Of a stretch of 64,000 bases of DNA, positions 35,693-46,744 are shown one piece after another. A model generated the notes under the pieces. It searched no databases. It was given only the letters and a program-made list of their open reading frames with translations, and was not told the origin of the DNA. The stretch is from the NCBI GenBank assembly GCA_030278955.1, contig JAOANR010000001.1:42496890-42560889 (forward strand), written 5' to 3'. The position numbers and the translations under genes are program-made. How positions within the stretch are numbered: position 1 is the stretch's first letter; each line of letters starts with the position of its first letter. Origin of the DNA: Hygrophila difformis. Its lineage: Eukaryota; Streptophyta; Magnoliopsida; Lamiales; Acanthaceae.

Positions 35693-36433
35693 TCAATTTG
35701 AATCTGAATCAGTTTCTAATTCTGACTCAGATTCAATTACATGCTCATTAAAATTTTCTCTTAATCTCCTAATTAAACTAGTAACCTCACAACACAAACA
35801 ATCAATGTTTGTGCCACCATAGTTAAAGTGTGGAGGTTCCCTAACTAAGTCCCTACTATGTGGCGCTAAATAGTCACAGTACTCGCGATGTCCTTGTCCC
35901 CTAAAGGGATTAGGCTCTTCTTCGCTTTCATTGAATAACTTGCTGATCTTCGCCTCAATCTTGCGAATATGATCTTCATCTTTAAGGATTGATCCGAGAA
36001 GATACAATCCCTCATCAATTTCCTCAAGGCTCTCCGAACTCAAAAGAATGAAGGCCTTGATAAAGATTGAGGGGTGATGGTTATCATCGATTCCAGGCTT
36101 AAGGACTTCAAAAGCGGCTTCCTTGAGCCCTGTATTGCAGAATCTCGAGAGTGCAGGTTCTAATTTCAGCATGAAATTTCCCGCCTCTCTGCATCTTCGA
36201 AGTATTTGGACATAATGAGAGTCAAGTGTCCTCTCTGCAGTCATCCGCCTCTCCACATTTGCCCTCCTCATTACTACAGGCGCCATACTTGCTCTGGCGA
36301 ACTTTTTGCAAGTTGGGGCTAACCTGGCTACATCCTTCATTTCTTCTCTTCCCAACCTTGAGAGAATATCTCCCAAGATTTCATCAGGAATGTCTAGAAT
36401 GGATGTTCTAGCATTTGGAGCTGCTGCGGCCAT
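35693..36433 (-). CDS. F-box unit 1 of element A (intronless)
   Basis: A 246-aa frame from ATG 36433. It needs no intron: MAAAAP is followed at once by NARTS, the exact place where units 2 and 3 carry their intron (P, then NAR in unit 2). F-box: SILDIPDEILGDILSRLGRE, LAPTCKKFARAS at residues about 11-52. The middle has AGNFMLKLEPALSRF, VLKPGIDDNHHPSIFIKAFILLS; the C-terminus GQGHREYC, His, DCLCCE; and an acidic Glu/Ser/Asp tail. A TATA box is 82 bp upstream and a palindrome cluster lies beyond it. It is the first F-box unit after pol. Intron loss through reverse transcription of a spliced RNA is a reasonable explanation. Confidence 0.85.
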   Translation of the reverse strand: MAAAAPNARTSILDIPDEILGDILSRLGREEMKDVARLAPTCKKFARASMAPVVMRRANVERRMTAERTLDSHYVQILRRCREAGNFMLKLEPALSRFCNTGLKEAAFEVLKPGIDDNHHPSIFIKAFILLSSESLEEIDEGLYLLGSILKDEDHIRKIEAKISKLFNESEEEPNPFRGQGHREYCDYLAPHSRDLVREPPHFNYGGTNIDCLCCEVTSLIRRLRENFNEHVIESESELETDSDSN

Positions 36434-36514
36434 TCTGACTTTTGATAATGGTTTTAGGATAATTTCTTAGGGTGGAAAATGTTTGAGATGAAAGAAGAGG
36501 AGGATTCGACTAGA

Positions 36515-36521
36515 TTTTATA
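36515..36521 (-). promoter_or_regulatory. TATA box of F-box unit 1
   Basis: The sense strand reads CTGCTATAAAATCTAG, 82 bp before the ATG at 36433. Confidence 0.7.
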
Positions 36522-36660
36522 GCAGAAAAACTAAATTCTGCCATAATTACTGGCGGTTGAAACGACGTGTGATGGTTGGTGTAAGAGAAGAAGAAGAGTC
36601 TGAAAAGGGTATTTTGGTCTTTGAGAAGTTTGAAAATCTATCCGTTCAAAATTCCCAGAC

Positions 36661-36940
36661 TCTCGCTCTGTCGATTGTCATTGCGTGGCTATAAAAATCC
36701 TTTCTCGCTTTGTTAATTACAACGCGAGAAAACATTATTGTACAATTCCCAGAGTAAAATAGTCTCGCTTTGTTTTTCGACAAAGCGTAGACATCAAACT
36801 CTTATTCCTTAACAAATTATCATTTTGAACAGAATAAAAATTTGAACTGATCACCTCGCATCATAACTTTTACAAAGCGTGAGCAAGAGTAATTCATTTT
36901 TTAACTCACGCTTTGACAAAATTACAGGAGCGTGGCCTCA
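36661..36940. promoter_or_regulatory. CG palindrome cluster upstream of F-box unit 1
   Basis: TTCTCGC with GCGAGAA (36702-36729), GTCTCGCTTTG with CAAAGCGTAGAC (36762-36791), CCTCGCATCA and ACAAAGCGTGAG, CTCACGCTTTG. These are the same CTCGCTTTG motifs found in the LTRs of element A, here between the integrase stop and the F-box TATA box, upstream of the latter. Confidence 0.7.
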
Positions 36941-37168
36941 GGATCCATTCATACTTCATTTTTCAAACACTTAATACTCAAAAACCTGTTTGAAGATTCT
37001 TGTCTCATCCTCCTCCATTCCATCACAGCTTCATTTCTCGAATTCCTGAAAATAAAGAATAAAAGAATTAGAGATGAAAAATGAATCTAAAGAAAAGGGA
37101 AATACTACTCAGTTAACCTGGGTAGTATCCACCCCCCTATTTTTTTTTTTTTTAAAGAAAACAGAAAA

Positions 37169-38374
37169 CTAAGGATTATCCAAATATTCAGTTTGGATAT
37201 TTAGATCTTGTTGGCCAATATATTCCTTTAGCCTGTGTCCATTTACAGTCTTTTTTCCTTCATTGAGCATAATTGTAACTGATCCATTGTCATGAACAGC
37301 TACAACAGGAAATGGTCCTGTCCACCTTGATCTGAGCTTACCTGGAAATAATTTCAAACGAGAATTATAAAGCAAAACCAATTGACCAACAGAAAATTCC
37401 TTATGTTTAATTTTTGAATCATGAATTTTCTTAGTTCGATCTTTATAAATCTTGCTGCTTTCATATGCTTCCAGTTTAGACAGATCAAACTTCCTCTTAT
37501 CTTGTCCTGACTGAAAATCCATGTTGAGCATTTTAATGGCCCAATATGCTCTATGTTCTAGCTCAACTGGGAGATGACATGCTTTTCCAAAAACTAATCT
37601 GTAGGGAGACATTCCTATAGGAGTTTTAAAAGCAGTTCTGTAAGCCCATAAAGCATCATCTAACTTCTTTGACCAGTCTTTTCTTGTAATGTTCACAGAA
37701 GCTTGTAGAATGTGCTTAATTTCCTTATTAGATACCTCCACCTGTCCACTTGTCTGAGGATGATATGGTGATCCAACTTTATGATGAACACCATACTGCT
37801 TCAGTAATTTCTCAAAGAGTTTATTCACAAAGTGAGATCCTCCATCAGATATAATGGCACGAGGGGCTCCAAACCTGGTAAAAATATTCTTCTGTAGAAA
37901 TTTAGTAACTTGTTTAGCTTCATTATTGGGTAAAGCTACTGCTTCTACCCATTTTGAAACATAATCAATGGCTACTAGAATATAATGATTACCAAAAGAT
38001 GGGGGGAATGGTCCCATAAAATCAATTCCCCAAACATCAAATATCTCTACTTCTAAAATCCCTTTTTGAGGCATTTCTTCTCTCATTGAAATGTTTCCCA
38101 ATCTTTGACATCTGTCACACATCTTTATAAGTTTCTGGGAATCCAAAAAGATAGTTGGCCAGTAAAACCCACAGTCTAGAACTTTTCTAGCAGTCCTAGC
38201 AGGACCATGATGGCCTCCTAAAGGGTTCTCATGACACTTTCTAACAATTTGGAAACTTTCTTTTTCATGAACACAGCGCCTAATAACCTGGTCTGAACAA
38301 AACTTGAATAAAAAGGGGTCATCCCAATAGTATTTCTGAATTTCTCTGAAAAACCTTGACTTCTGATGAGAGTC
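37169..38374 (-). pseudogene. Pol 3' part of element A: integrase
   Basis: About 400 codons ending at a TAA at 37169. It carries the H-H-C-C zinc region (GGHHGPA, MCDRCQ), the catalytic D of GIDFMGPF, D of SDGGSHF and E of VSNKEI, and a C-terminal chromatin/DNA-binding region ([24 protein letters not shown]). It aligns throughout with the integrase of element C but lacks a few residues before AYESS. Its upstream continuation is at 53926-55550, beyond element B. The true frame enters at 38374; residues before that come from the LTR of B. Confidence 0.9.
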
Positions 38375-41130
38375 TGAAACTTTTGACAAATTTCACTAAC
38401 ACGAGTATTTTTCAATAAAATATAACAGGTTTGAATTTATTAAATGAAAAGAGTTATGATTCGCGGGAAAGGGGTTTAAAGATATATTAAGAGTGTTACT
38501 CTTTTTTACTCAGGTGGGGTGCTTTAATTTCAAATGGCGCTGCAGTCCTCTCATGTCATGAAACTTTTGACAAGTCTCATGGTACAACCGGGATAGATTG
38601 ACCTTCAGCCTGTCACACTGAGGATCCCCGGCATATGTGCCATGATACTTCTCATGATTTCATGTCATGAGATTATCTACCATGAAACTTTCGGCAGATT
38701 CCCACTACATAAGTATTTTCTGAAAAATCACATTTTTTATTTACTCGTGTTAAGAAACTGTGCCCCCGAAAGCGCACGGAGTCAAAAATTGCAGTATTTA
38801 TAGTAAGTACCGGATCGTTCACTGGAGGATGTGCGATGGAAGCAGGGCCCATGCCGTTTACTAAGATTTTCCACTCGGTTACTCGATTGAAGTTTGTGTT
38901 TGACTATCAACTACTTGACATAATTTAAACTAAGCTATGAAAGCAATCAAAATAAAGCAGATAAAGTTATTCTAGAAAGCGAATTAAATTTAATCTAAGA
39001 AAGCAATAAAATTGTTCTAAGAAAGCGGTTAAAATTATACTAACCCATCTATCATTAATCTAGGAAAGCAGATTTAAAGTGTGACAGAAGGGACAGGAAG
39101 AAAAGAATAAAGATTGGACAAGATTCAGATGAAACACAATTAAACTTCAATTTTAATACGCAGATCTTAGTTTGGGATAATCCTTTCAGTTAGCTAATTC
39201 TCATGCTCTCTATACCATGTTCCCTTTAACAGACAGGTACTTACAGTAAGAGTTTACATGCTCTTAAGAAAATAAATTCTAAGATACCACAGACGCATAA
39301 CCACCCTTGCAATGCATTGCTAAGGTATGTTAATTATATGTGGTGGACAAGCAACACCTGACAAATCATTTATTGAAGTGTCAAGTACCGTTATCATTCC
39401 CCCATGTCACGCCCAAAGATTCTAATTAATCCCTGAACTATCCATTAACTCTCAGTCCTAGTAGCAGTTACACAACTCTCAATACAACCGAGTGACCTCT
39501 AAAGAAAGCAGTTAAAAGAAAGCAGTAAAGAAAGCATTTAAAATCCTATCACTCGGAGGTTTCTGAAAGTTTGACCCTGGTAGTAAAAGAAAGCCCCCAG
39601 TCAGAATGACTGGGTGTGGATCAAGAATTCCCTAATCTCAGTGAACCGCTCGCAGTGTTCACTTCCCTTTGGGTGGTTATGAGATACAAACTAATGAAAC
39701 GAACTAATAAATTAGTTCGTTCCGGATGCACTCACTCAGGACTCAAAAATAGGCTTTGGCAGAAGAGGATAGCAGTTGAAAGAATACTCAACCCTACCTT
39801 AGAAAATAACCAAGGCCTGAATGTTGTTCCTCTAGTATTATCTGTCACACCTTATCGGAATCCAAGTGGAATCTGACCCAGTGCAATATTTAATACAAGA
39901 TTTCCAACAAACAGCAATTTTGGAAAATAATAAATCTGAAAATCATTCCCTATCAGGTACTAGACTCTCAATAAGAACACAGACCCTTTCAGTCTAGGTG
40001 AGACCTAATCGCTGACTCTGCTTCTAATTTCCCAAAATCAACCCCCAGTCGGATATGAATTAGTCATAACTGTCGAATTTATCCCTTACTCAGATCCGGA
40101 TTTGTAAATGAATTTTTGTTGGAAATTTAATATGAGGCATCTGATTAAGATCAAGACTCATGTGTCCAAGGGAAGGATCCCAAAATAATATTGACCACAA
40201 TATCTACATAATAATATCATGCATAAATTTATAGAGAAGTGTAAAATTAAATAACCCAAAATATAAGGTGGGTTTAGACAGAAGTTGACACACAGAGATG
40301 AAATAGCCGGGGATGAGAAGAATTTATTTGGCTAAAGAGATGGCAAAATGATTGGGTGGACTGCAAACATCTGCTGTCCAATTTCCCTCTCATTTGGATG
40401 GAATGATTTTTAGACAGTGAATGCCTCAAATGACAGTTGCCGCCGTCATCTCAGACTCCACTATCTGTGAATTTGGATAAAAACCCACATGTTCTATTAC
40501 TGCAATAATTATTAGATGGCATTGGCATATATCATCTATCATTACTACAGATCCAGATTCGGGTTTGAAATTAAGATAAAGAAAATAAAACTGTATCCGG
40601 ATAGGAGTCAGCTGAGCAGCTATTATAATCCCGGATGGACGAACCGCCAAGGCTTCCGCCGACCACTATTCGGATCATGCAAAATAACATCTAATAAGTA
40701 ATATACAGACCACGAGCTAGTTATCCGTGTGGGAATACCCGCCAACATTAATCTGATATATTCCTTATTAGTTGTTTCACACATCACGGAAAAGACAAAA
40801 TAAATAAAAGAAAAATATTTTTGGGTCATCTTGCATGAGAGACATTGGTTTCTCATGCAAGGGTATGGAATTAAATCCATAATTACTCTTTATGGCTAAA
40901 TAATCACTCATTCCATAATTAATTAATTAATCACAGTCCGGGTTATATACTTAGATCATTAGAGTTTAATCATTTGTAGAAGAATCTTTTAATGGGAAAT
41001 TGAACAAAGTTCTTTATATCAAATTAATCATGGGTTGAGATCATTGGATTTCAACCTCAAAATATTAATATAAAGGTTCAATTAATTAATGGAGTGAGAT
41101 GATGAATAAAAATTTGGCAAAAAGGTGCCA

Positions 41131-41692
41131 CTTTGTCGCGATGCAGAGTTTGTGTCGCGGAGCGTGGCTCCGCGACAAAGGTTTCGCGACAAAGGGGTTG
41201 GAAATAAGAGGAATGGATATTTTGAAAATTAGAGTTTGTTTTGTCGCTAAGCAAAAATTTTGTCGCGGAACATGGTTCCGCGACAAGGGGGTATAGCGAC
41301 AAAGGGGTTGAAAATTGGTAAGGACATAATTCCTGGTCGCGGAACAAGAATTTTTGTCGCGGAACGTGGTTCCGCGACAAAGGTTCCGCGACAGAGTCCT
41401 CCCAGAATAAAATTACAAGTATTTGGGTCCTTGGTCGCTAATCAAGGATTTTGTCGCGGAACGTGGTTCCGCGACAAGAGTTGCATCGCGACCAAGCGGT
41501 TTCAAAATTAATGGCAAGGCATAATTTTCTGTCTCGGAATAAAATTTTGTCGCGGAACGTGGTTCCGCGACAAGGGTATTCCGCGACAAAAGCCATGCAG
41601 ACAAAATGCAAGAATTTGGTCCTTTGTCGCTAAACATGGGTTTTGTCGCGGAACGTGGTTCCGCGACAAGACTGCATCGCGACAAAGGGTTT
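41131..41692. repeat. GTCGCGGAAC palindrome cluster, leader side of 3' LTR B
   Basis: Five full palindromes of type TTGTCGCGGAACGTGG with TTCCGCGACAA, plus half sites TTTGTCGCTAA, ATCGCGACAAAGG. They lie 0.7-1.3 kb downstream of the TATA box in sense, as in C. The same array is at 50857-51418. Confidence 0.85.
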
Positions 41693-42392
41693 TAAAGTTT
41701 TATAAAATTTTTGGCAGCATAACGCCTAATATTGCATTACATGGGTGTGCGTTGTGATCCGTGGGATCACAACGGGAAAATTACATTGCAACCCGTGGGG
41801 TTACAATGTGATGCAATACAATATAGGAGATGCAATTTTTAAAATAAAAATGCACAAACACTTTAATACTATCCCTTTCTAGATCTAATGTACTAAAAAT
41901 AAAAAAAGAAAATAAAACAGAATAGAAAAATCAACTACCTAAAAACTAAACAGAACAAAAGAAAAGAGCAAAAAATAAAAAGAAAAATAAAGACTAATCC
42001 TAAAACAACTATGCTAACAAAATAAAACCAAAAGTCAAACCTACACTAAATCTATCAAGGGATAGATACAAAGTGTTTATACATTTTATTAAATAAGAAA
42101 AGCAATAAAACCTAACTACAATACCAAAACATGGTTCAAAATACACCCATTAATTAAGTGTTTGAAACCCACAAACTACAAAATATAAAATTGGAAAAAT
42201 AAAAGTGAACACTAGCTACACTAATTTATTACAAAGCATAAATTAAAACTAAGTTAAGATCTACATCTACATTGCATAAAAATAAACTAAACTACCTACT
42301 CTAACATGTTTTTGGAGAGCACAGTGGTGCCTCCAAGAACAGTGAAAATAAACTATAGTGTAGCTAGGTTACTGTTCAAGGGGGTGGGAGGA

Positions 42393-42402
42393 TATATTTA
42401 TA
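42393..42402 (-). promoter_or_regulatory. LTR B core promoter (3' copy)
   Basis: The sense strand reads CTCTATAAATATATCC, with two GGCCTA/TGGGCC motifs and AGCCCTAGGCCC immediately upstream (42416-42437). Confidence 0.7.
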
Positions 42403-42556
42403 GAGAGTAGAATTAGCCCTAGGCCCATTAGGCCCATTGTGTCGCTAAACAATTATGCCTTGTCGCGGAACAAATTCTGCTCCAAGACACACTTTTTAGC
42501 TCCAGGATGGCGCCCAGGAGGGGCCGGGAGTTGAAGTCCCAGGAGGAAAAGACAAA

Positions 42557-43608
42557 GGCTGCGGTTATATGAACACACTTTTGGTTAGGGGCACACATAT
42601 ATGTAAAATATCATATATACCCTTAATTAAAAAATAGGGATTGGGGCACTCTAAGGATTATGAAGGATTATGGGCACACAATAAAAAATAGGATTGGGGC
42701 ACTCACTTTAAGGATTTGGGGCACACAAATTTACAAATTCTTTATTCTTCCCTCTCTCTCTTCCTTTTCTTCCTCGTTGAAACAGAACAAATCAACAAAA
42801 TCCAAAACCCTACTTTTGTTAAGCATTTTTATATTCATAGACTCCATGGATATAAACGAGCAAGACGAGAAGCAATACCGAGATGAAGATATAGTGGAAG
42901 AACATATCCGGGAAGAACAGTACCAACTCATAGAACCCGTATATTTTTTACATTCAAATAAATATCGCAGATGTGTGCGCGTCGAGTTTTTTTTGTTTTG
43001 GAGGAAGGAACGAACGGCCAATGCCATCCGACCCCTTTCCAACAAAAACGGCCATTCTTGGCCGGGCTCTTTTTATTGTGGACGGCCAGCATTGGCCGTT
43101 GGTGTGAAGAGATAGCCGGCCGGTGCTGGCCGATCCGCTCAAAGAGGAACGGCCAGTAATGGCCGTTCTTAACTTTTTTTTTTTTTTTTTTTACTTGTTT
43201 CTGAAAGGATACGTACTGCACACTAGAACCGATCATGCTGAGGAGTGTGAATGAGCAGGCTAGAATACTCCTTATGATCCAGTAAACAGCAGTGGGGATG
43301 TGGGCCGCCATTGCAGCAGTGGTTTCGGGCTAGAATACTTCTTCTCTTCTCTTCGGTCATTTTGTTTTTGTTCACAGATTTCTTTACAAATTTTGTGTGC
43401 CTCCGATGGGTGTGTGTTAAAAACAATTTTGTGTGCCTCCGATGGGTGTGTTAAAAACAAAGACCCGGACTAAAATAATGAAGATCCGGACTCTAAATTC
43501 TATTATAAGGGTTGAAAGGGTAGAATAGGTAAATTTTTTTGTGTGTGCCCTAATCTAACCCTTTTTTGTGTGTTTGTGTAAAAAATATGAGTGCACATAA
43601 CGGGAGCC
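42557..43608 (+). mobile_element. Mutator-like element inside the LTR of B
   Basis: This 1052-bp sequence is absent from the other LTR of B. It is flanked by 9-bp duplication AAAGACAAA (42548-42556 and 43609-43617), the size typical of Mutator-like transposons. Ends are imperfect inverted repeats: GGCTGCGGTTATATG and, from the right, GGCTCCCGTTATGTG. It contains a UTR-like pyrimidine stretch, a possible captured coding start (42846), several near-palindromes around GGCC (43010-43165) and a tandem TTTTGTGTGCCTCCGATGG pair (43396 and 43429). No transposase. Confidence 0.85.
42846..43115 (+). pseudogene. Possible captured gene fragment in the Mutator-like element
   Basis: A frame starting MDINEQDEKQYRDEDIVEEH follows a CT-rich leader resembling a plant 5' UTR (42737-42840). 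About 50 residues look protein-like and acidic; after about 43000 the frame runs into the GGCC palindromes. I do not recognise the protein. A Pack-MULE style capture is plausible but unproven. Confidence 0.35.
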
Positions 43609-43731
43609 AAAGACAAATTGTTTCCACCTGCGGGACTTGAGGTCCTGGGAGCTTGGATTGATTTTGGCATGTGGGAATTTGAATTGGAGAGTGGTCACGT
43701 GAGCTGTCCCTTTGCTTTAATTTCCTCTGTC

Positions 43732-43882
43732 TGTCGCGGTGGCAATGCATTTGTCGCGGAACAATGTTCCGCGACAAATTTTATATCTTGCTACTCCTCT
43801 CACAGTCTCGGAATAATTTTTTGGGCGCGGAGCATTTTTTCTGGGCGCGGAGCATTTGTCGCGGTGTACTACTCCGCGACAA
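43732..43882. promoter_or_regulatory. Palindrome cluster upstream of LTR B TATA (3' copy)
   Basis: TTTGTCGCGGAACAATG with TTCCGCGACAAA (43750-43778), GGGCGCGGAGCATTT twice, and TTTGTCGCGG with CTCCGCGACAAAG (43856-43883). A further TTGTCGCGGAAC lies at 42460-42472 near the TATA box; the Mutator-like insertion separates the two. Confidence 0.75.
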
Positions 43883-44189
43883 AGTTTAATTTTCTCTTCC
43901 ATTGTCTGTCTCGATCCCATCTTTCTTGTTTTCTTCATTTTTCCTTCTTCTCTTTCCTCTCTCCCCATTTCATTTCCAGTTTTCAAAAATCTCTTTCCTT
44001 CTTCTTCAATCAATTTTCTTTCTTCTTCTTCTCAGTTTTCTTTTTCTTCGTTGTTCATCTTCCCAGTCTTCTTCTTCATTTTTCAACCTCCATTTTCGTT
44101 CTCTCTTACTGCTTCTTCTTCTTGCTTCCTCGATTTTTTTCTCAGTTTTCTTCTATTTTTCTATTTTCTGCTTTCTGTGAAGGAGGATG

Positions 44190-44640
44190 AGGAGACTGAG
44201 GTGGAGACGATTGAGGAGGCGTCGGGGATGAAGCAACGGCGGCTGCGGCGGCTGGAAGCGAGCGGTGGTAGTGGTGCAACGGCGGGCGCTGTCGGAGCGG
44301 CGGCAATGGAGGGGGGCTGTCGGAGCTCGGATTCTGGAAAAGGGCGGAAGTGGTGGCGCTGTTGTTGGAGCTTGGAGTGTGGTCGGCTGTGGTTGAGGAT
44401 GAATCGGTTGTTTGGAGGCGGTGGAATGGAGGGGACTCGGGATGGCTTGGTGGTGGTGGAAGTGGACAGTGGTTGTGGCTTGGGATTTGGGGGAGATGGA
44501 CGATGGAGGGAGATGATCGGAGGGATGGCCGGAGTGGGGATGTGTGGTGGTGGCGAGTGGAGGATGCTGGTCGGAGACGGCCGCCGGCCGGCGGTGGCGG
44601 CGCCGGCGGCGGGGGATGGTGTTAGGGTTAGGGTTAGGTT
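44190..44640. other. GC-rich block with telomere-like repeats in LTR B
   Basis: A sharply GC-rich, purine-skewed block (many CGGCGG and GGTGGT) follows a long CT-rich tract (43890-44170). It ends in GTTAGGGTTAGGGTTAGG. On the plus strand it resembles a CT-rich 5' UTR and a coding start, antisense to the element. The copy at 52855-53290 has a one-base length change that shifts the frame near its end, so it is probably not coding now. Confidence 0.5.
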
Positions 44641-45259
44641 TAATTTAGGGTTGGGCCAAGGGTGGTATTGGATTGGGCTTTGGTGTATTGGGCTAGGTAA
44701 ATTGGATTAATTGTATAATGGGCTATGGGTTTGATTGGGCTTGAATAATGGGTGGAGTTGAAGACTTGCTGGACTGGATTAATTTGGACTGGACCAATTA
44801 ATTAATTCTCCTGCAATTTTAATTACAATGGATTAGTGGACCAATTAATACTTAATTATAGCAGAAAACATAAATAAAATTAAGTAAACATAAAAACTAA
44901 AAATATATACAGCAAAATATAAAATATAAAAATATAATAATTAAGGATATTTGCTCCACTTGATATTTTGTTTGTGTTCCGTTTAATGGATCCATGTTCC
45001 ACCGAACAGATACTACCAAACCATAATTATCAAATGTGGGATTTTTCATATTTTATCATGTTTTGGATTTTTTTAATATAAATATAATGAAAATAACAAT
45101 ATTTTTGTGTTTTTCAATACCAGCTTATTATTTATACAAACTTGCATAAATCTGTCAAATTCAACTGCTTTCTTATTAAAATAAGACCGGAATGCGATCA
45201 AATGTCCATATTAGACACGGAAATAGATTGAAAATAATGGTCAATTTTGGCCATTATCA

Positions 45260-45274
45260 ACATCCTCACATTTA
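45260..45274 (-). promoter_or_regulatory. Polypurine-tract region of element B
   Basis: The sense strand reads AAATGTGAGGATGT directly before the LTR start TGATAATGG, identical to element C. Confidence 0.65.
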
Positions 45275-46713
45275 ATACTGATCGTCCCCGAGCAGTCAGA
45301 GTCAATGTTCCTAAGAACACGGACTCTACATATTCAATCTATTTTCGTGGCTTCAAAAATATCATTCTTTTTAGATTGGGATAAGACAATCGAAAACTAC
45401 AGGTATTAAATTCTCTTGATTGCAGTGTTTAATAAAATGATATTTCTCACTTTATCAGGCCTACAAATCAGTCATTATTGATAATTCTTCATGAATATCA
45501 TGTTTAGAAAAATTCATTGATTTAATTCTAGAATTAAAGTATGACATGAACATAATTAAAAGCAGAGCCTCACATATAGTAGAAACGGAAATTTCACTCA
45601 CTCTCAAAAAGGGGTTTTATCAATGAGCACTCATAATCAAATTTAATTAAATTATTCCATATGCTTGCAATTGGACCAACTCGCCACCGGCTCATCTCTT
45701 CAAATCGAGATCCCGAGGTCTTATTCAAGGGTTGTAATGGGGCATACGGTTGTAACATTCGGTAGGAAAGTGAATTATTGGGCTAATAAGTGGCAAGAAT
45801 TTATTCTATCATAACTTGGCATAATTTTATTTAAAATTTATGATCATCAACATTTTTCTTTTTCTTTTGCTTTTCTTTTCATATTGCATGACATTAGACT
45901 ATGTCTAATTTGCTTTGTCATTTGCAGTTTATTTGTGTTGAATGGAACTCAACATTTTTTTTTCTTCTTTTTCTCTTTCTCTTTTTTTTTGAATCGGTTT
46001 ATTGAATACCGATTTATAATTTTTGTGATGATCATAAATTTAATGTCTTGATAAAATTCATTCTTACACACTTGGGTTTAAATTTTTTGGTCTTTTTAGA
46101 AGGCTAGTAATAATATAGAGGGCTTCAAAGAAAAATTAGGCTTAAAGGCTCAAAATGGTTGATCCTAAAGGAAAAATATTTTTGGGTTTGGAATTCAAAC
46201 GAAGGCCAAAATTTTGGTTTTCTAGGTGCCTCGATCATATTCTCGATTTTTGGAATATGACATGATCTTGAATCGGTCCCAATCGCAAGTTCTAGTTTCC
46301 TTTAATCAAAATGATTTTCACAAATCAAAGAAAAGAATGAGTAAAAATGACTCATGGCTCAAATCTCACATGGAATGGTTCATTCATGTCATACAATATT
46401 CTTAAATATAATCTTTGAAAAGTTCTTACAATCCATTCAATTAAATTCTCAACATGAAAATTCATTACCCAACAAGATGATGATATCATTAGATTTTTAT
46501 AGCTCAAAACCTCAAAAATTCATATCATGCATGTCTTCAATTATATTATCCCAATTTAAAAGTTTGAAAATTTAATCATAAACCAAAATCAAATATGTGA
46601 ATTCTTAGACAGAGTTATGCATGCTTTGCACTGGGTTTAAATATAAAACAATGAAAATAAGCAAAAAGAAAATTAACACACTCTTTTTTTTTTTTAAGTG
46701 AAGAATCAACATC
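45275..46713 (-). other. 3' noncoding region of element B
   Basis: No gene. It aligns along most of its length with 14661-16000 of element C, including GATCGTCCCCGAGCAGTCAG at its start. Confidence 0.65.
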
Positions 46714-46744
46714 CTCACATTTTGAGCCTTGCTCGAAATGTGAG
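46714..46744. repeat. Intercistronic hairpin, element B copy 3
   Basis: Arms CTCACATTTTGAG and CTCGAAATGTGAG enclose a 5-nt loop; one pair is G.U on the plus strand. The sense side continues GATGTTGATTC. No clear acceptor follows within 80 nt. Confidence 0.8.

Larger units (their letters stand above)
38375..45259 (-). repeat. 3' LTR of element B (with DNA-element insertion)
   Basis: Paired with 48101-53925; 6885 bp, or about 5824 bp after removing the insertion at 42557-43608 and one 9-bp duplication. The terminal phrase CATGAAACTTT is reiterated at 38557 and 38681. Confidence 0.95.

Noticed and set aside
30695..36433. F-box cluster as ordinary host genes flanking a transposon
   Set aside because: The cluster lies between integrase and the env-position gene of element A, whose two LTRs share a perfect CCGAC duplication, and element C has a related gene in the same relative place.
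41099..41692. CRISPR-like array of regular palindromic repeats
   Set aside because: Spacing and unit sequence vary, there are no cas genes, and the context is a plant LTR; these are dispersed palindromes.
44617..44640. Interstitial telomere
   Set aside because: Only about three TTAGGG-like units, and the plant repeat is TTTAGGG; more likely a telo-box-like motif.
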